Origin: Massilia kyonggiensis | Lineage (GTDB): Bacteria; Pseudomonadota; Gammaproteobacteria; Burkholderiales; Burkholderiaceae_D | Direction: 5' to 3' | NCBI RefSeq assembly: GCF_024756235.1 | Contig: NZ_JANUGY010000003.1 | Span: 186,001 to 250,000 of the forward strand | Length of the DNA stretch: 64,000 bases | Shown here: in pieces, positions 21,549 to 29,276 of the stretch | Position numbering within the stretch: the stretch's first letter is position 1 | Layout: every line of letters begins with the position of its first letter | Translations under genes and position numbers: made by a program | The notes under the pieces: generated by a model | The model's database searches: none | Told to the model about the DNA's origin: nothing | Seen by the model: the letters and a program-made list of their open reading frames with translations, nothing else

Positions 21549-22685
21549 TTGAATTATCGCACGCATATCGTTTCTTCTCTGTCCGAGATCGGGCAGGCGG
21601 ACTGGGATGCCCTCGTGGCTCTGCAGGCCTCGCCGAATCCCTTCCTGTCCTTTGCCTTCCTGCATGCCCTGCACGAGTCGGGCAGCGCGACGCCGGAGAC
21701 GGGCTGGCAGCCGCAATACATCGCGCTGTACGACAAGGATGAGCAGTTGGCCGCCGCCCTGCCCCTGTACGTGAAAGGCCATTCGTACGGCGAATACGTG
21801 TTCGACTGGGCCTGGGCCAACGCCTACCAGGAACATGGGCTCGACTATTACCCGAAGCTGCTGTCCGCGATCCCGTTTACGCCCGTGAGCGGCCCGCGCC
21901 TGCTCGCGCGCGATGCACAGGCGCGGACGGCGCTCGTCGACGTGCTCGTGAAAACGCAGAAGGCGACGGACGTGTCGTCCACCCACGTGCTGTTCCCGCC
22001 CGACGAGCAGGCGAAACAACTGGCAGACGCCGGGTTCCTGCTGCGCAGCGGCGTGCAGTTCCACTGGATGAATGCGGGCTACGCGACGTTCGACGAGTTC
22101 CTCGCCACGCTCGAACAGAAGAAACGCAAGAACATCCGCGCCGAGCGGAGAAAAGTGCGCGAGGCCGGGGTGACGTTGCGGCGCGTGCGCGGGCCGGACA
22201 TCACCGACGAGGAATGGCGCTTCTTCACGCGCTGCTATCGCAACACCTATTCTGAACACTTCTCGAAGCCCTATTTGAACCTGGACTTCTTCCGCCGCAT
22301 CGGCAAGACGATGCCGGACAACCTGCTGCTCGTGATCGCGGAACGGGACGGCCACCCGATCGCCGCGTCGCTCGTCGTACACGACGAGACGACCCTGTAC
22401 GGCCGTTACTGGGGCGCGCTGGAACACGTGCCCTGCCTGCACTTCGAGACGGCGTACTACCAGCCGCTGGAATTCTGCATCGAGCAGGGCATCCAGGTGT
22501 TCGAGGGTGGCGCCCAGGGCGAACACAAGATGGCACGCGGGTTCCTGCCGACGCGGACCTGGTCCGCGCACTGGCTCGCGCACCCGTCGTTCGCCGATGC
22601 CGTCGAGCGCTTCCTGGAACGGGAGGCCGGCGGCATCGACGATTACATCGACGAACTCAACGACCGGAACCCGTTCCGAACGTGA
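21549..22685 (+). CDS. GNAT/FemAB-like N-acyltransferase (COG3146 type)
   Basis: About 378 aa. The N-terminus [16 protein letters not shown] and the block [17 protein letters not shown] in the middle are characteristic of the family annotated as peptidoglycan biosynthesis/GNAT (COG3146). The C-terminal part has YGRYWGA and [17 protein letters not shown] followed by [14 protein letters not shown]. No acceptor substrate is established. The start is uncertain: TTG 21549 has GGAAG six bases upstream, while ATG 21489 would overlap the divergent nadE start. The 3' end overlaps the convergent cobN-like gene by 29 bases. Confidence 0.78.
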   Translation: MNYRTHIVSSLSEIGQADWDALVALQASPNPFLSFAFLHALHESGSATPETGWQPQYIALYDKDEQLAAALPLYVKGHSYGEYVFDWAWANAYQEHGLDYYPKLLSAIPFTPVSGPRLLARDAQARTALVDVLVKTQKATDVSSTHVLFPPDEQAKQLADAGFLLRSGVQFHWMNAGYATFDEFLATLEQKKRKNIRAERRKVREAGVTLRRVRGPDITDEEWRFFTRCYRNTYSEHFSKPYLNLDFFRRIGKTMPDNLLLVIAERDGHPIAASLVVHDETTLYGRYWGALEHVPCLHFETAYYQPLEFCIEQGIQVFEGGAQGEHKMARGFLPTRTWSAHWLAHPSFADAVERFLEREAGGIDDYIDELNDRNPFRT

Positions 22686-25600
22686 CCACACCACGGCGGC
22701 GGCGCCACGCGTAGCCGCCGCCGATCACCGCGACCGCCAGCGCCAGCACGACCAGCGCGCCGACCGTCTTCTGCACGGGTGTCATGGCCTTGACGCTCTC
22801 CATTTCGAAGCCGGACACCTTGCCCCCGGACGCCGGCGCAGGTTGCGCCGCCTTGGCCGGTGCCGCAGGTGCGGCCGGCACGCGCGGCGCCGCCCCGCCC
22901 TCGCCCGGCGCCCGTCCCGCCAGCAGCGGCTGCAACGTCAGCGTCGCGCGGCTGCACGAATCCGCGCCGCACGCCGCGCCGCTTTCCGCGACGGCACGCG
23001 CATTCTCGGCCAGCAGCCGGCGCCGCGTGGCGTCATCCGGCTTCCAGTAGCCCTTCTCGATGGCCGACAGCATGCGGTCCGTGACGGCCTGCCACGCGCG
23101 CAGGTTGCCCGCCTGCGCGATGCGCTCGCGCACACGCAGGCCGTGGCGGTCCGCGACGTAGGTGTCGTACATGCGCTGCCACGTCCCGCTGTCGACGGCT
23201 TCCGGCACCGTCACCTGCCACGCCCACAGGTAGTCGACGACGCGGTTGATGAAGCGCGCGCCGGAGTAGCCCTCGGCCAGCATCTTGTCGGCCCAGCGCG
23301 GGTTCAGGTAGCGGCTCTGCATCTCCTGGCCCATGTACTGGTTCAGGGTCTTGTGACCCGCCCGGCGCGGGTTCGACAGGTCGCTCACGAGCACCTCCGG
23401 GGTCTTGCCGTCGACGCTGCGGATCGCCAGCGCCGTGCCGCCCAGGTACTGGAAGAAGTCGTCGTTGTCGAGCGTGGCGAACAGGTTGCTGGACCGGCTG
23501 TGCAACGCGATCCGGCTGCCGGACAGCGCGAGCCGGAACACCTCGCGCCGGCGTCCCGCATCGCCGTCGTCGTCGCCCCAGTAGCCGTTGCCGAACGGGT
23601 GGCTCATGCGGTTGATAAACACGTCCGCCACCTGGCGCTCGTCCTGCCACACGTTCGACAGCGGCAGCAGTTTTTCGATGTTGGTGCCGTACGCGCCGGA
23701 CGGCAGGCCGAAGATGCGCACGCCCGCCAGGCGCTCGGCTTCGTCCGCCGGCACGCCTTCCTGCTTCAGCTTCGCGGCCATCGCCTGCGCGTGCGCGGCC
23801 AGCACGTTGCCGCCCGGGTCCTCGTCATCCTGCTGCGCGCGGGCCGTTTGCGCGGCCTGGTCGAGCAGCTTCAGCACATTGCCGAACAGGTCGCGGAACA
23901 GGCCCGACGACACCATCGTCACGTCCACGCGCGGCCGCCCGAGCTCGCGGCGCGGAATCGCCTCGACGCCGGTCACCCGACCGCGCTCGTCCCACGTCGG
24001 CCGCACGCCCATCAGCGCCATCGCCTGCGCTTCCATCACGCCTTCGTGGCGCTGCGTCTCGACGCCCCACAGGTTCATCGTCAGCTTGTCCGGGTAGCCG
24101 CCGTGGCGGCGCCGGTAATCCTCGACGAGCTTCGTGGCCAGCTCCCGGCCCTGTTCATAGACGGCGCGGCTCGGGATGCGCGCGGGATCCAGGCCGAAGA
24201 AATTGCGGCCCGTCGGCAGCGCGCCCGGATTGCGCACGAGGTCCGCGCTGGGACCCGCCGGGATGAACTTCCCGTCCAGCGCATCCACGAGGCGGGCCAG
24301 TTCCGCCGCGGCGCTCGCCTCGATGTCCCGTTCCAGCTGCGCGGTGCGGGCCGCCTTGCCGGCGTCGTCGAGATGCGGCTCCAGGCTGACCACCGCACGC
24401 GCCGTCGCGGCACGCAGGTCGGGCGCGGGCGCCACCCCGAATGTGTGCAGGCCGAACGGCGTCAGCTTGCTGCCCGTGTCGTCGAGGTATTCCTCCAGCG
24501 CTTCCATGTCGGCCTCGGTGGACAGCGCCGGCTTGCCCATGTCCTTCAGCACGCCCGCCTTCTTCGCCAGCGCGTTCAGCGCCGTCAGGTGCGCCTTCAC
24601 GAGCATGGGGCTCTTCTGCTCCGCGACGCGGTAGTCGTTCAGCAGCGCGCCCAGTTCGCGCAGGTCCGGATTCAGCCCGGCCGCGTCGAACGGCGGCGTC
24701 ATGTGGTCGACGATCGTCGCCATGCCGCGCCGCTTGGCCTGGATGCCCTCGCCCACGTCGTCCATCACGTACGGATAAATGTTCGGCAGCGCGCCGATCA
24801 GCGCCTCGGTCGGATCGCTGGCGGACAGGCCGGCCTCCTTCCCCGTCAGCCATTCCTGCGTGCCGTGCGTGCCCACGTGGACGACGGCGTTCGCGTGGAA
24901 GCCGTGCTGCAGCCACAGATAAAACGCGATGTACTCGTGGCCCGGCGGCAGCGTCACGTCGTTGTGCAGCTTGGCCAGGTTCTGTTCCCACGCGCGGCCC
25001 GGCTGCGGCGCCAACAGCAGGTTGCCGTGGCGGCGCGCCGGGAACACGAAGTGCGGCACGCCGCGCGCATCCTTCCACAGCACGGGCGACTTCTCCGGCG
25101 GTCCCCACGCGCCCTCGACGGCCGCGCGCAGCTTCGCGGGCAGCGCGGCGTACCAGCGCCGGTAGTCCGCCAGCGGCACGAGCAGCGCTTCGCCGCTGGC
25201 GGCCAGCCGCGCGAGGCCGGCCAGGTAGTCCGCGCCCGTCTTGCCGGGATAGTTGCCCCACTGCTGGACTTCGCGCTGCAGTGCCGCCGGCGTGGCCGGA
25301 TACCGCTGATCGGTCGTGTAGCCGACGGCGCGCAGGCGTTCGGTGATCTGCCACAGGCTGTCCGGCAGCACGTTCAGGTACGCGGCCCCGATCGTCTCGG
25401 ACCCGTGCGGATAATTGAAGTAGACGATGGCCACGTGCTTGTCCGCGTTGGGCGTGCGGCGCAGCGCGAGCCAGGCGTCCACGCGGGCGCGCAGGCGTGC
25501 GACCCGTTCCGCAATCGGTTGCTCTTCCACGTACGCGAGCCCCGTCGCGGCATCGACGACCTTTTCGCGGCTCGCGACGACGGTCGGCTGCACGAGCCCC

Positions 25601-26553
25601 GCGACCTCGGCCCCGGCCATCTGCCACGTGCGTTCCATCAGGTCGAGACCGACCTTCGAGTCTTCCCATTGCGCCGCGCCGTGCTGGCTCAGGGTGATCG
25701 CGTTGATGGCGGGGACGCCGATCCGGTCCAGCAGCGCGCCCGTCGCCGCCGTGCCGCCGACTTTCATGCCGAGCGCCACGAGCAGGTCGATGCGGCTGTT
25801 GCCGTCCGCGTCGAGGAACAGTTTCAACGGCACGTCGTACGGGTAGCCATACGCGGGCAGCACGTTGTAGCCCGCGTCTTCCAGCGCGTGCACGATGGCG
25901 GCCAGCGGCAGGGTCTGGCCCGCCACGAGGCTCGCGCGGTAGAACATCACGCCGATCCACGGCGCGCCCGGCCGGTGGTGCGCATAGTGCGCCACGTAGT
26001 CGTCGAACGATGCGGCACCGCGGCGGGCGTCGACGTCGTACAGGCCCGCCTCCGGCATCGTGCGCAGCAGCGGTACGTCCACGCGGGCGCCGAAGCCGGC
26101 GACCAGCACGCGCCGCAGCAGGCCTTCCATGTTCTCGATGCCGCCTTCGCGGTGGAACGCGAGAATCGCGGCGTCCGCGCGGATGCCCTGCTCGCGCTGC
26201 GCGTCGTCCGGCTGCGCGCCGACCGCGTACACGGGCCGCGCGCGACGGCGCAGCGCCTCCAGGTCGGGCTGGACGAGCTGCAGCAGCTGGCTGCCCTTGA
26301 CGTTGACGACGGCGACGTCGGCGCCGGCCAGCGCGGCGTGGTCGGCCGGCGTCATGCCGCTGGACGGGACGATGCGCACGGCGACGTCGGCGGCGGCGAG
26401 GTCGGCTTTCAGCGCGCGCACGGCCAGCACGGCGGGCCGCGATTCCACGTCGCCGAGCAGCAGCGCCAGCGTGCGCGGCGCGGCGTGGACGGCCTGGCCC
26501 AGCACGAGCGCGGCCAGCAGGAACAGGATGCGGATGAACTTATTCGGGCACAT
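22657..26553 (-). CDS. Exported, membrane-anchored CobN-like cobaltochelatase/dechelatase subunit
   Basis: 1298 aa, homologous through its length to CobN, the large subunit of aerobic cobaltochelatase, and to BchH/ChlH. Conserved CobN blocks are visible: [14 protein letters not shown] followed by A-L-P-N-I-Y-P-Y and G-E-G-I-Q-A-K-R-R, and a later [13 protein letters not shown]. Unlike biosynthetic CobN it begins with a cleavable signal peptide (residues 1-24, V-H-A|A) and ends with an Ala/Pro-rich stalk, a single TM helix (about residues 1261-1282) and a basic RRRR stop-transfer. The catalytic body should therefore face the periplasm. It overlaps the upstream DUF2149 gene by 14 bases. No cobS, cobT or cob biosynthesis gene is present. 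Such exported CobN relatives include HmuS of Bacteroidetes heme loci; here the B12 riboswitch points to cobalt or corrinoids. Confidence 0.88.
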   Translation of the reverse strand: MCPNKFIRILFLLAALVLGQAVHAAPRTLALLLGDVESRPAVLAVRALKADLAAADVAVRIVPSSGMTPADHAALAGADVAVVNVKGSQLLQLVQPDLEALRRRARPVYAVGAQPDDAQREQGIRADAAILAFHREGGIENMEGLLRRVLVAGFGARVDVPLLRTMPEAGLYDVDARRGAASFDDYVAHYAHHRPGAPWIGVMFYRASLVAGQTLPLAAIVHALEDAGYNVLPAYGYPYDVPLKLFLDADGNSRIDLLVALGMKVGGTAATGALLDRIGVPAINAITLSQHGAAQWEDSKVGLDLMERTWQMAGAEVAGLVQPTVVASREKVVDAATGLAYVEEQPIAERVARLRARVDAWLALRRTPNADKHVAIVYFNYPHGSETIGAAYLNVLPDSLWQITERLRAVGYTTDQRYPATPAALQREVQQWGNYPGKTGADYLAGLARLAASGEALLVPLADYRRWYAALPAKLRAAVEGAWGPPEKSPVLWKDARGVPHFVFPARRHGNLLLAPQPGRAWEQNLAKLHNDVTLPPGHEYIAFYLWLQHGFHANAVVHVGTHGTQEWLTGKEAGLSASDPTEALIGALPNIYPYVMDDVGEGIQAKRRGMATIVDHMTPPFDAAGLNPDLRELGALLNDYRVAEQKSPMLVKAHLTALNALAKKAGVLKDMGKPALSTEADMEALEEYLDDTGSKLTPFGLHTFGVAPAPDLRAATARAVVSLEPHLDDAGKAARTAQLERDIEASAAAELARLVDALDGKFIPAGPSADLVRNPGALPTGRNFFGLDPARIPSRAVYEQGRELATKLVEDYRRRHGGYPDKLTMNLWGVETQRHEGVMEAQAMALMGVRPTWDERGRVTGVEAIPRRELGRPRVDVTMVSSGLFRDLFGNVLKLLDQAAQTARAQQDDEDPGGNVLAAHAQAMAAKLKQEGVPADEAERLAGVRIFGLPSGAYGTNIEKLLPLSNVWQDERQVADVFINRMSHPFGNGYWGDDDGDAGRRREVFRLALSGSRIALHSRSSNLFATLDNDDFFQYLGGTALAIRSVDGKTPEVLVSDLSNPRRAGHKTLNQYMGQEMQSRYLNPRWADKMLAEGYSGARFINRVVDYLWAWQVTVPEAVDSGTWQRMYDTYVADRHGLRVRERIAQAGNLRAWQAVTDRMLSAIEKGYWKPDDATRRRLLAENARAVAESGAACGADSCSRATLTLQPLLAGRAPGEGGAAPRVPAAPAAPAKAAQPAPASGGKVSGFEMESVKAMTPVQKTVGALVVLALAVAVIGGGYAWRRRRGVVTFGTGSGR

Positions 26554-26872
26554 ACACGACCTTCCCGTCCGGCAGCTGGTACGCGGTGCCGAGGCGCTTG
26601 CCGGCGCCGGACAGCGGCTTGTCGGACACGCGCGTGACCTTGATCTCGGCGCCCTTCTTCGTCATGACCTCGACCTTGCCGTCCGCGCCCTTCTTGGCGA
26701 TCGTGACCTCGGACGACGGGTCGAGCAGATCGAGCATGTTCCAGGCCGAGAACAGCGCGAGCATCATCGCGACGATGAATACGATGCTGGCGTCGAACAG
26801 GTTGGCGACGCCGGCGAGCGGGTCCTCGCCGTGTGCCGCGTACTGGCCGCGGCGTTGTTTCAGATAGCGCAT
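26540..26872 (-). CDS. DUF2149 single-span membrane protein, ExbD-like
   Basis: 110 aa: a short basic cytoplasmic N-terminus, one TM helix (about residues 28-48) and a periplasmic C-terminal domain of some 60 residues. This is the topology of ExbD/TolR/MotB proton-channel partners. Asp27 sits at the start of the helix (N-L-F-D-A-S-I-V-F-I), matching the position of the essential TM aspartate in ExbD and TolR. It lies between an ExbB/TolQ-like gene (7-base gap) and the CobN-like gene (14-base overlap). The DUF2149 assignment is from recall of the family; the proton-carrier role is inference. Confidence 0.82.
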   Translation of the reverse strand: MRYLKQRRGQYAAHGEDPLAGVANLFDASIVFIVAMMLALFSAWNMLDLLDPSSEVTIAKKGADGKVEVMTKKGAEIKVTRVSDKPLSGAGKRLGTAYQLPDGKVVYVPE

Positions 26873-26879
26873 GCCGGCC

Positions 26880-27440
26880 TCACTCGCGAACGGCCAGCGC
26901 CTGCTCGGCGGCGAACGCGACGTCCAGCATGTCCGTGCGCAGCCAGTGCTCGCGCACGAGCGCCAGCACATAGGCGAGCACGCTGCACGCCAGGCCCACG
27001 ACCGTCGCGGTGAACGCGGTCGTCATGTTCTGCGCCATGTGCGGCAGGTCGCCGTGGGCAAGGCCAGCGAGCGCGATGCCCATCGGGATCAGGGTGCCCA
27101 TCAGGCCCAGCGCGGGACCGACGCGCACGACGAAGCGCACGGCGTCCAGCCGGCGCAGGCCGGCGCCCTCGGCGCTTTGCACGATGCGTTCGAGGTGGGC
27201 GTCGAGCGGCGTCGCGGCGTCGCGCACGCAGGTGTCGATGGCGGCGCGGGCGCCGTCGACGAGCAGGCGGGCGCCGCGCCGGCGCTCGCGCCATTCGCCG
27301 AGGAAGGCGCCGAGGCAGGCCAGCATGTACAGCAGCAGCCCGGCGATCGCCACGAGCACGGGCAGATAGAGGACGGTGGATACGGAGTACAGCACGGTTT
27401 CGACGGCGCGCACGGCGCCGTCAAAGGTCGGATCAGGCAT
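26880..27440 (-). CDS. MotA/TolQ/ExbB-family proton channel protein
   Basis: 186 aa from ATG 27440. Three TM helices: about residues 18-40, 100-122 and 140-160. The conserved MotA/TolQ/ExbB core reads V-G-P-A-L-G-L-M-G-T-L-I-P-M-G in helix 2 and MAQNMTTAFTATVVGLACSVLAYV in helix 3, with the Thr/Ala positions that line the proton path. Ahead of the gene is a small hairpin (27465-27482) whose loop carries GGGGAA; a TTG at 27461, ten bases beyond that SD-like loop, could be the real start and would add seven residues. First gene of a three-gene operon under a cobalamin riboswitch. Confidence 0.87.
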   Translation of the reverse strand: MPDPTFDGAVRAVETVLYSVSTVLYLPVLVAIAGLLLYMLACLGAFLGEWRERRRGARLLVDGARAAIDTCVRDAATPLDAHLERIVQSAEGAGLRRLDAVRFVVRVGPALGLMGTLIPMGIALAGLAHGDLPHMAQNMTTAFTATVVGLACSVLAYVLALVREHWLRTDMLDVAFAAEQALAVRE

Positions 27441-27519
27441 GATGATGACGGTGACAGGCAATCCGCCCACTTCCCCGTGGGCGCGACTGGAACGGCGGGC
27501 CCGCATGAGGTCCGCCACC

Positions 27520-27690
27520 TGTCTGGCCGGTATCCGGGCTGGCAAGGCGGACCGGCCCACCTTCCCATGCGCGGCTGCGCACAGTGGTTCGAGGACCGGC
27601 CTGCCGTCGAAAGACGGCGCTTGCTTACCGTTGCGGGGGCAGCACACCCTGGCGGACACGGAATCGTCCGCCATGTGTTTCCCGTTTAAC
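27520..27690 (-). promoter_or_regulatory. Cobalamin riboswitch
   Basis: Read on the minus strand this has the conserved B12-riboswitch blocks in order: AAACGGGAAACAC, the B12-box-like GCCCCCGCAACGGTAAGC, CGAACCACTGTGCGC, GGGAAGG, and GCCAGCCCGGATACCGGCC with a trailing AGACA. It lies between the mocR stop and the ExbB-like gene, about 80 bases ahead of its ATG. The hairpin at 27465-27482 (GCCCAC/GTGGGC, loop GGGGAA) may be the expression platform hiding the ribosome binding site. Boundaries are approximate. Confidence 0.93.
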
Positions 27691-27730
27691 TGCGCGTGCC
27701 GAACGCACGCGCGGGCACCAGACGGTGCGG

Positions 27731-27736
27731 ATTATA
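27731..27736 (-). promoter_or_regulatory. -10 box of the riboswitch transcript
   Basis: A perfect TATAAT on the minus strand lies just after the mocR stop codon and would start transcription near 27724, directly ahead of the riboswitch. The -35 is weak and inside the mocR coding end. A GCGCGTGC/GCACGCGC hairpin follows at 27692-27712. Confidence 0.6.
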
Positions 27737-27741
27737 CCCGC

Positions 27742-29151
27742 TCACGCCAGCTCGGCGACGAGCCGGCCCAGCGTACGCAGCGCGTCTTCCGTCGCTGGCG
27801 TCCACGGGTAGCTGTAGTTCAGGCGGATGCAGTGCGTCCAGCTGCCGCGCGCGGAAAACATGTGGCCCGGGCCGACCGTGATCCCGTGTTCGAGGGCGCG
27901 GGCATACAACCGCATCGCGTCGACGCCGCCCGCCAGTTCCACCCACAGCACGTAGCCGCCCTGCGGTTCGGAGACGCGGGTGCCGGCCGGGAAGAAGCGC
28001 AGCACGGCGGCCGCCATCATGCGCGCGCGCTGCGCGTACCCCTTGCGCACCTGGCGCAGGTGACGGTCGAAGCCGTCGTTCTGCAGATAGTCCGCGATGG
28101 CGAGCTGCGGCAGCGACGGCGTGCTCAGCGTGTTCAGGAATTTCAGCTTTTCCACCTGGGCCGCGTAGCGTCCCGCCAGCGCCCAGCCGATGCGGTAGTT
28201 CGACGTGAGGCTCTTCGAGAACGACGCGCAGTGCAGCACGAGGCCACGTGTGTCCCACGTCTTGAGGGGGCACGGGTGGGTGTCGCCGTAATACAGTTCG
28301 TCGTAGACGCAGTTCTCGATCGCGGGAATGCCGTGCTCCGCGAGCAGCGCGACGAGTTCGCGCTTGCGCTCGTCCGGCATGAGGAAGCCGAGGGGGTTCT
28401 GGAAGTTCGGCATCACCATCACGGCGGCCATGCGCTGGCTCGCCAGGATCGTGCGCAGCGCGTCCACGTCGATGCCGGTGCGCCGGTCCGTCGGCACCTC
28501 GAGTGCGCGCATGCCCATCCGTTCGATCGCGTGCAGCATGGCGTAGAACGTCGGCGACTCGACGGCGACGGTATCGCCCGGCCTGGCGACGGCCTGCAGG
28601 CACAGGTTGATCGCCTCGGTCGCGCCGACGGTGACGACGATTTCGGACGGATCCACGGCGACCCCGTGTTCCCCGTAGCGGCGCGCGATCTGGCGGATCA
28701 GTTGCGGGTTCCCCGGCGGCAGGTCGTCGAGCACGCTGACGGGGCGGCTGCGCGCGATCGTGTTGGCGTACCGGCTGATGCGTGCCGCGGGGAAGACGGC
28801 GGGATCCGGGTACGGCGAACCGAGCGGCGCCGCGCCCTGCGTGCGGATCGTGCGCAACGTCGACAGCACGAGCCGGCTCACGTCCACTTCCGACGACAGC
28901 GTCAACGCGGGTGCCGGCGCGGTGGGTCGCGGGGCCACGCGCGGCCGGGCGCGCACAAAGAAGCCGGACTGCGGGCGGCTCTCGATGACGCCCTTGCTCT
29001 CGAGCAGGGAGTACGCGCGCAGCACCGTGCTGATGCTCAGCTTGCGGCGCTGGCTGGCCTGGCGCACGGAGGGCAGCCGCTCCCCTTCCAGCAGCACGCC
29101 GCGCGCGACCTGGCCTTCGACTTCGGCGGCGAGGGACTCGTAGAGCTTCAT
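27742..29151 (-). CDS. MocR-family (GntR-aminotransferase fusion) transcription regulator
   Basis: 469 aa. The N-terminal winged helix (about residues 1-70, GERLPSVRQASxRRKLSISTVLRAY) is GntR type; a linker rich in Ala, Pro and Arg joins it to a fold-type I aminotransferase domain. The PLP lysine lies in C-A-S-F-S-K-S-L, with the N-F-Q-N-P-L-G and Y-D-E-L-Y motifs upstream. Such regulators sense PLP, amino acids or amines. ATG 29151 lacks an SD and sits eight bases after a TATACT (29159-29164), so the message may be leaderless. It is divergent from the YdeP-like gene across the inverted repeat at 29173-29194. Confidence 0.9.
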   Translation of the reverse strand: MKLYESLAAEVEGQVARGVLLEGERLPSVRQASQRRKLSISTVLRAYSLLESKGVIESRPQSGFFVRARPRVAPRPTAPAPALTLSSEVDVSRLVLSTLRTIRTQGAAPLGSPYPDPAVFPAARISRYANTIARSRPVSVLDDLPPGNPQLIRQIARRYGEHGVAVDPSEIVVTVGATEAINLCLQAVARPGDTVAVESPTFYAMLHAIERMGMRALEVPTDRRTGIDVDALRTILASQRMAAVMVMPNFQNPLGFLMPDERKRELVALLAEHGIPAIENCVYDELYYGDTHPCPLKTWDTRGLVLHCASFSKSLTSNYRIGWALAGRYAAQVEKLKFLNTLSTPSLPQLAIADYLQNDGFDRHLRQVRKGYAQRARMMAAAVLRFFPAGTRVSEPQGGYVLWVELAGGVDAMRLYARALEHGITVGPGHMFSARGSWTHCIRLNYSYPWTPATEDALRTLGRLVAELA

Positions 29152-29158
29152 GCGGACG

Positions 29159-29164
29159 AGTATA
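29159..29164 (-). promoter_or_regulatory. -10 box of the MocR gene
   Basis: TATACT on the minus strand ends eight bases before the ATG at 29151, placing the transcription start at or within a base or two of the start codon. Confidence 0.45.
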
Positions 29165-29172
29165 GCGTAGCG

Positions 29173-29194
29173 GTACAGTTGCGGCCAACTGTAC
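29173..29194. promoter_or_regulatory. Inverted-repeat operator between mocR and ydeP-like genes
   Basis: GTACAGTTG-N4-CAACTGTAC, a perfect 9-4-9 inverted repeat. A further degenerate half (CAACTGCCCAATTG) lies at 29213. It overlaps the -35 zone of the MocR promoter and is upstream of the YdeP-like gene, so MocR probably binds here. Confidence 0.6.
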
Positions 29195-29276
29195 TCCTTT
29201 GTCAACTGCCCAATTGTATCTGCACAGCGAACGGCTCATCCATGACACTGTCGCCATCGCAAAAGGAGTGGCAAGC

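Noticed and set aside
22657..26553. Cytosolic cobaltochelatase for B12 synthesis
   Set aside because: It has a signal peptide and a C-terminal TM anchor, and no cobS, cobT or other cob genes are nearby.
22507..26637. Very long open frame on the plus strand (about 1,370 codons)
   Set aside because: It is antisense to the CobN-like gene, and its translation is a low-complexity R/A/H/V/Q-rich string typical of GC-rich shadow frames.
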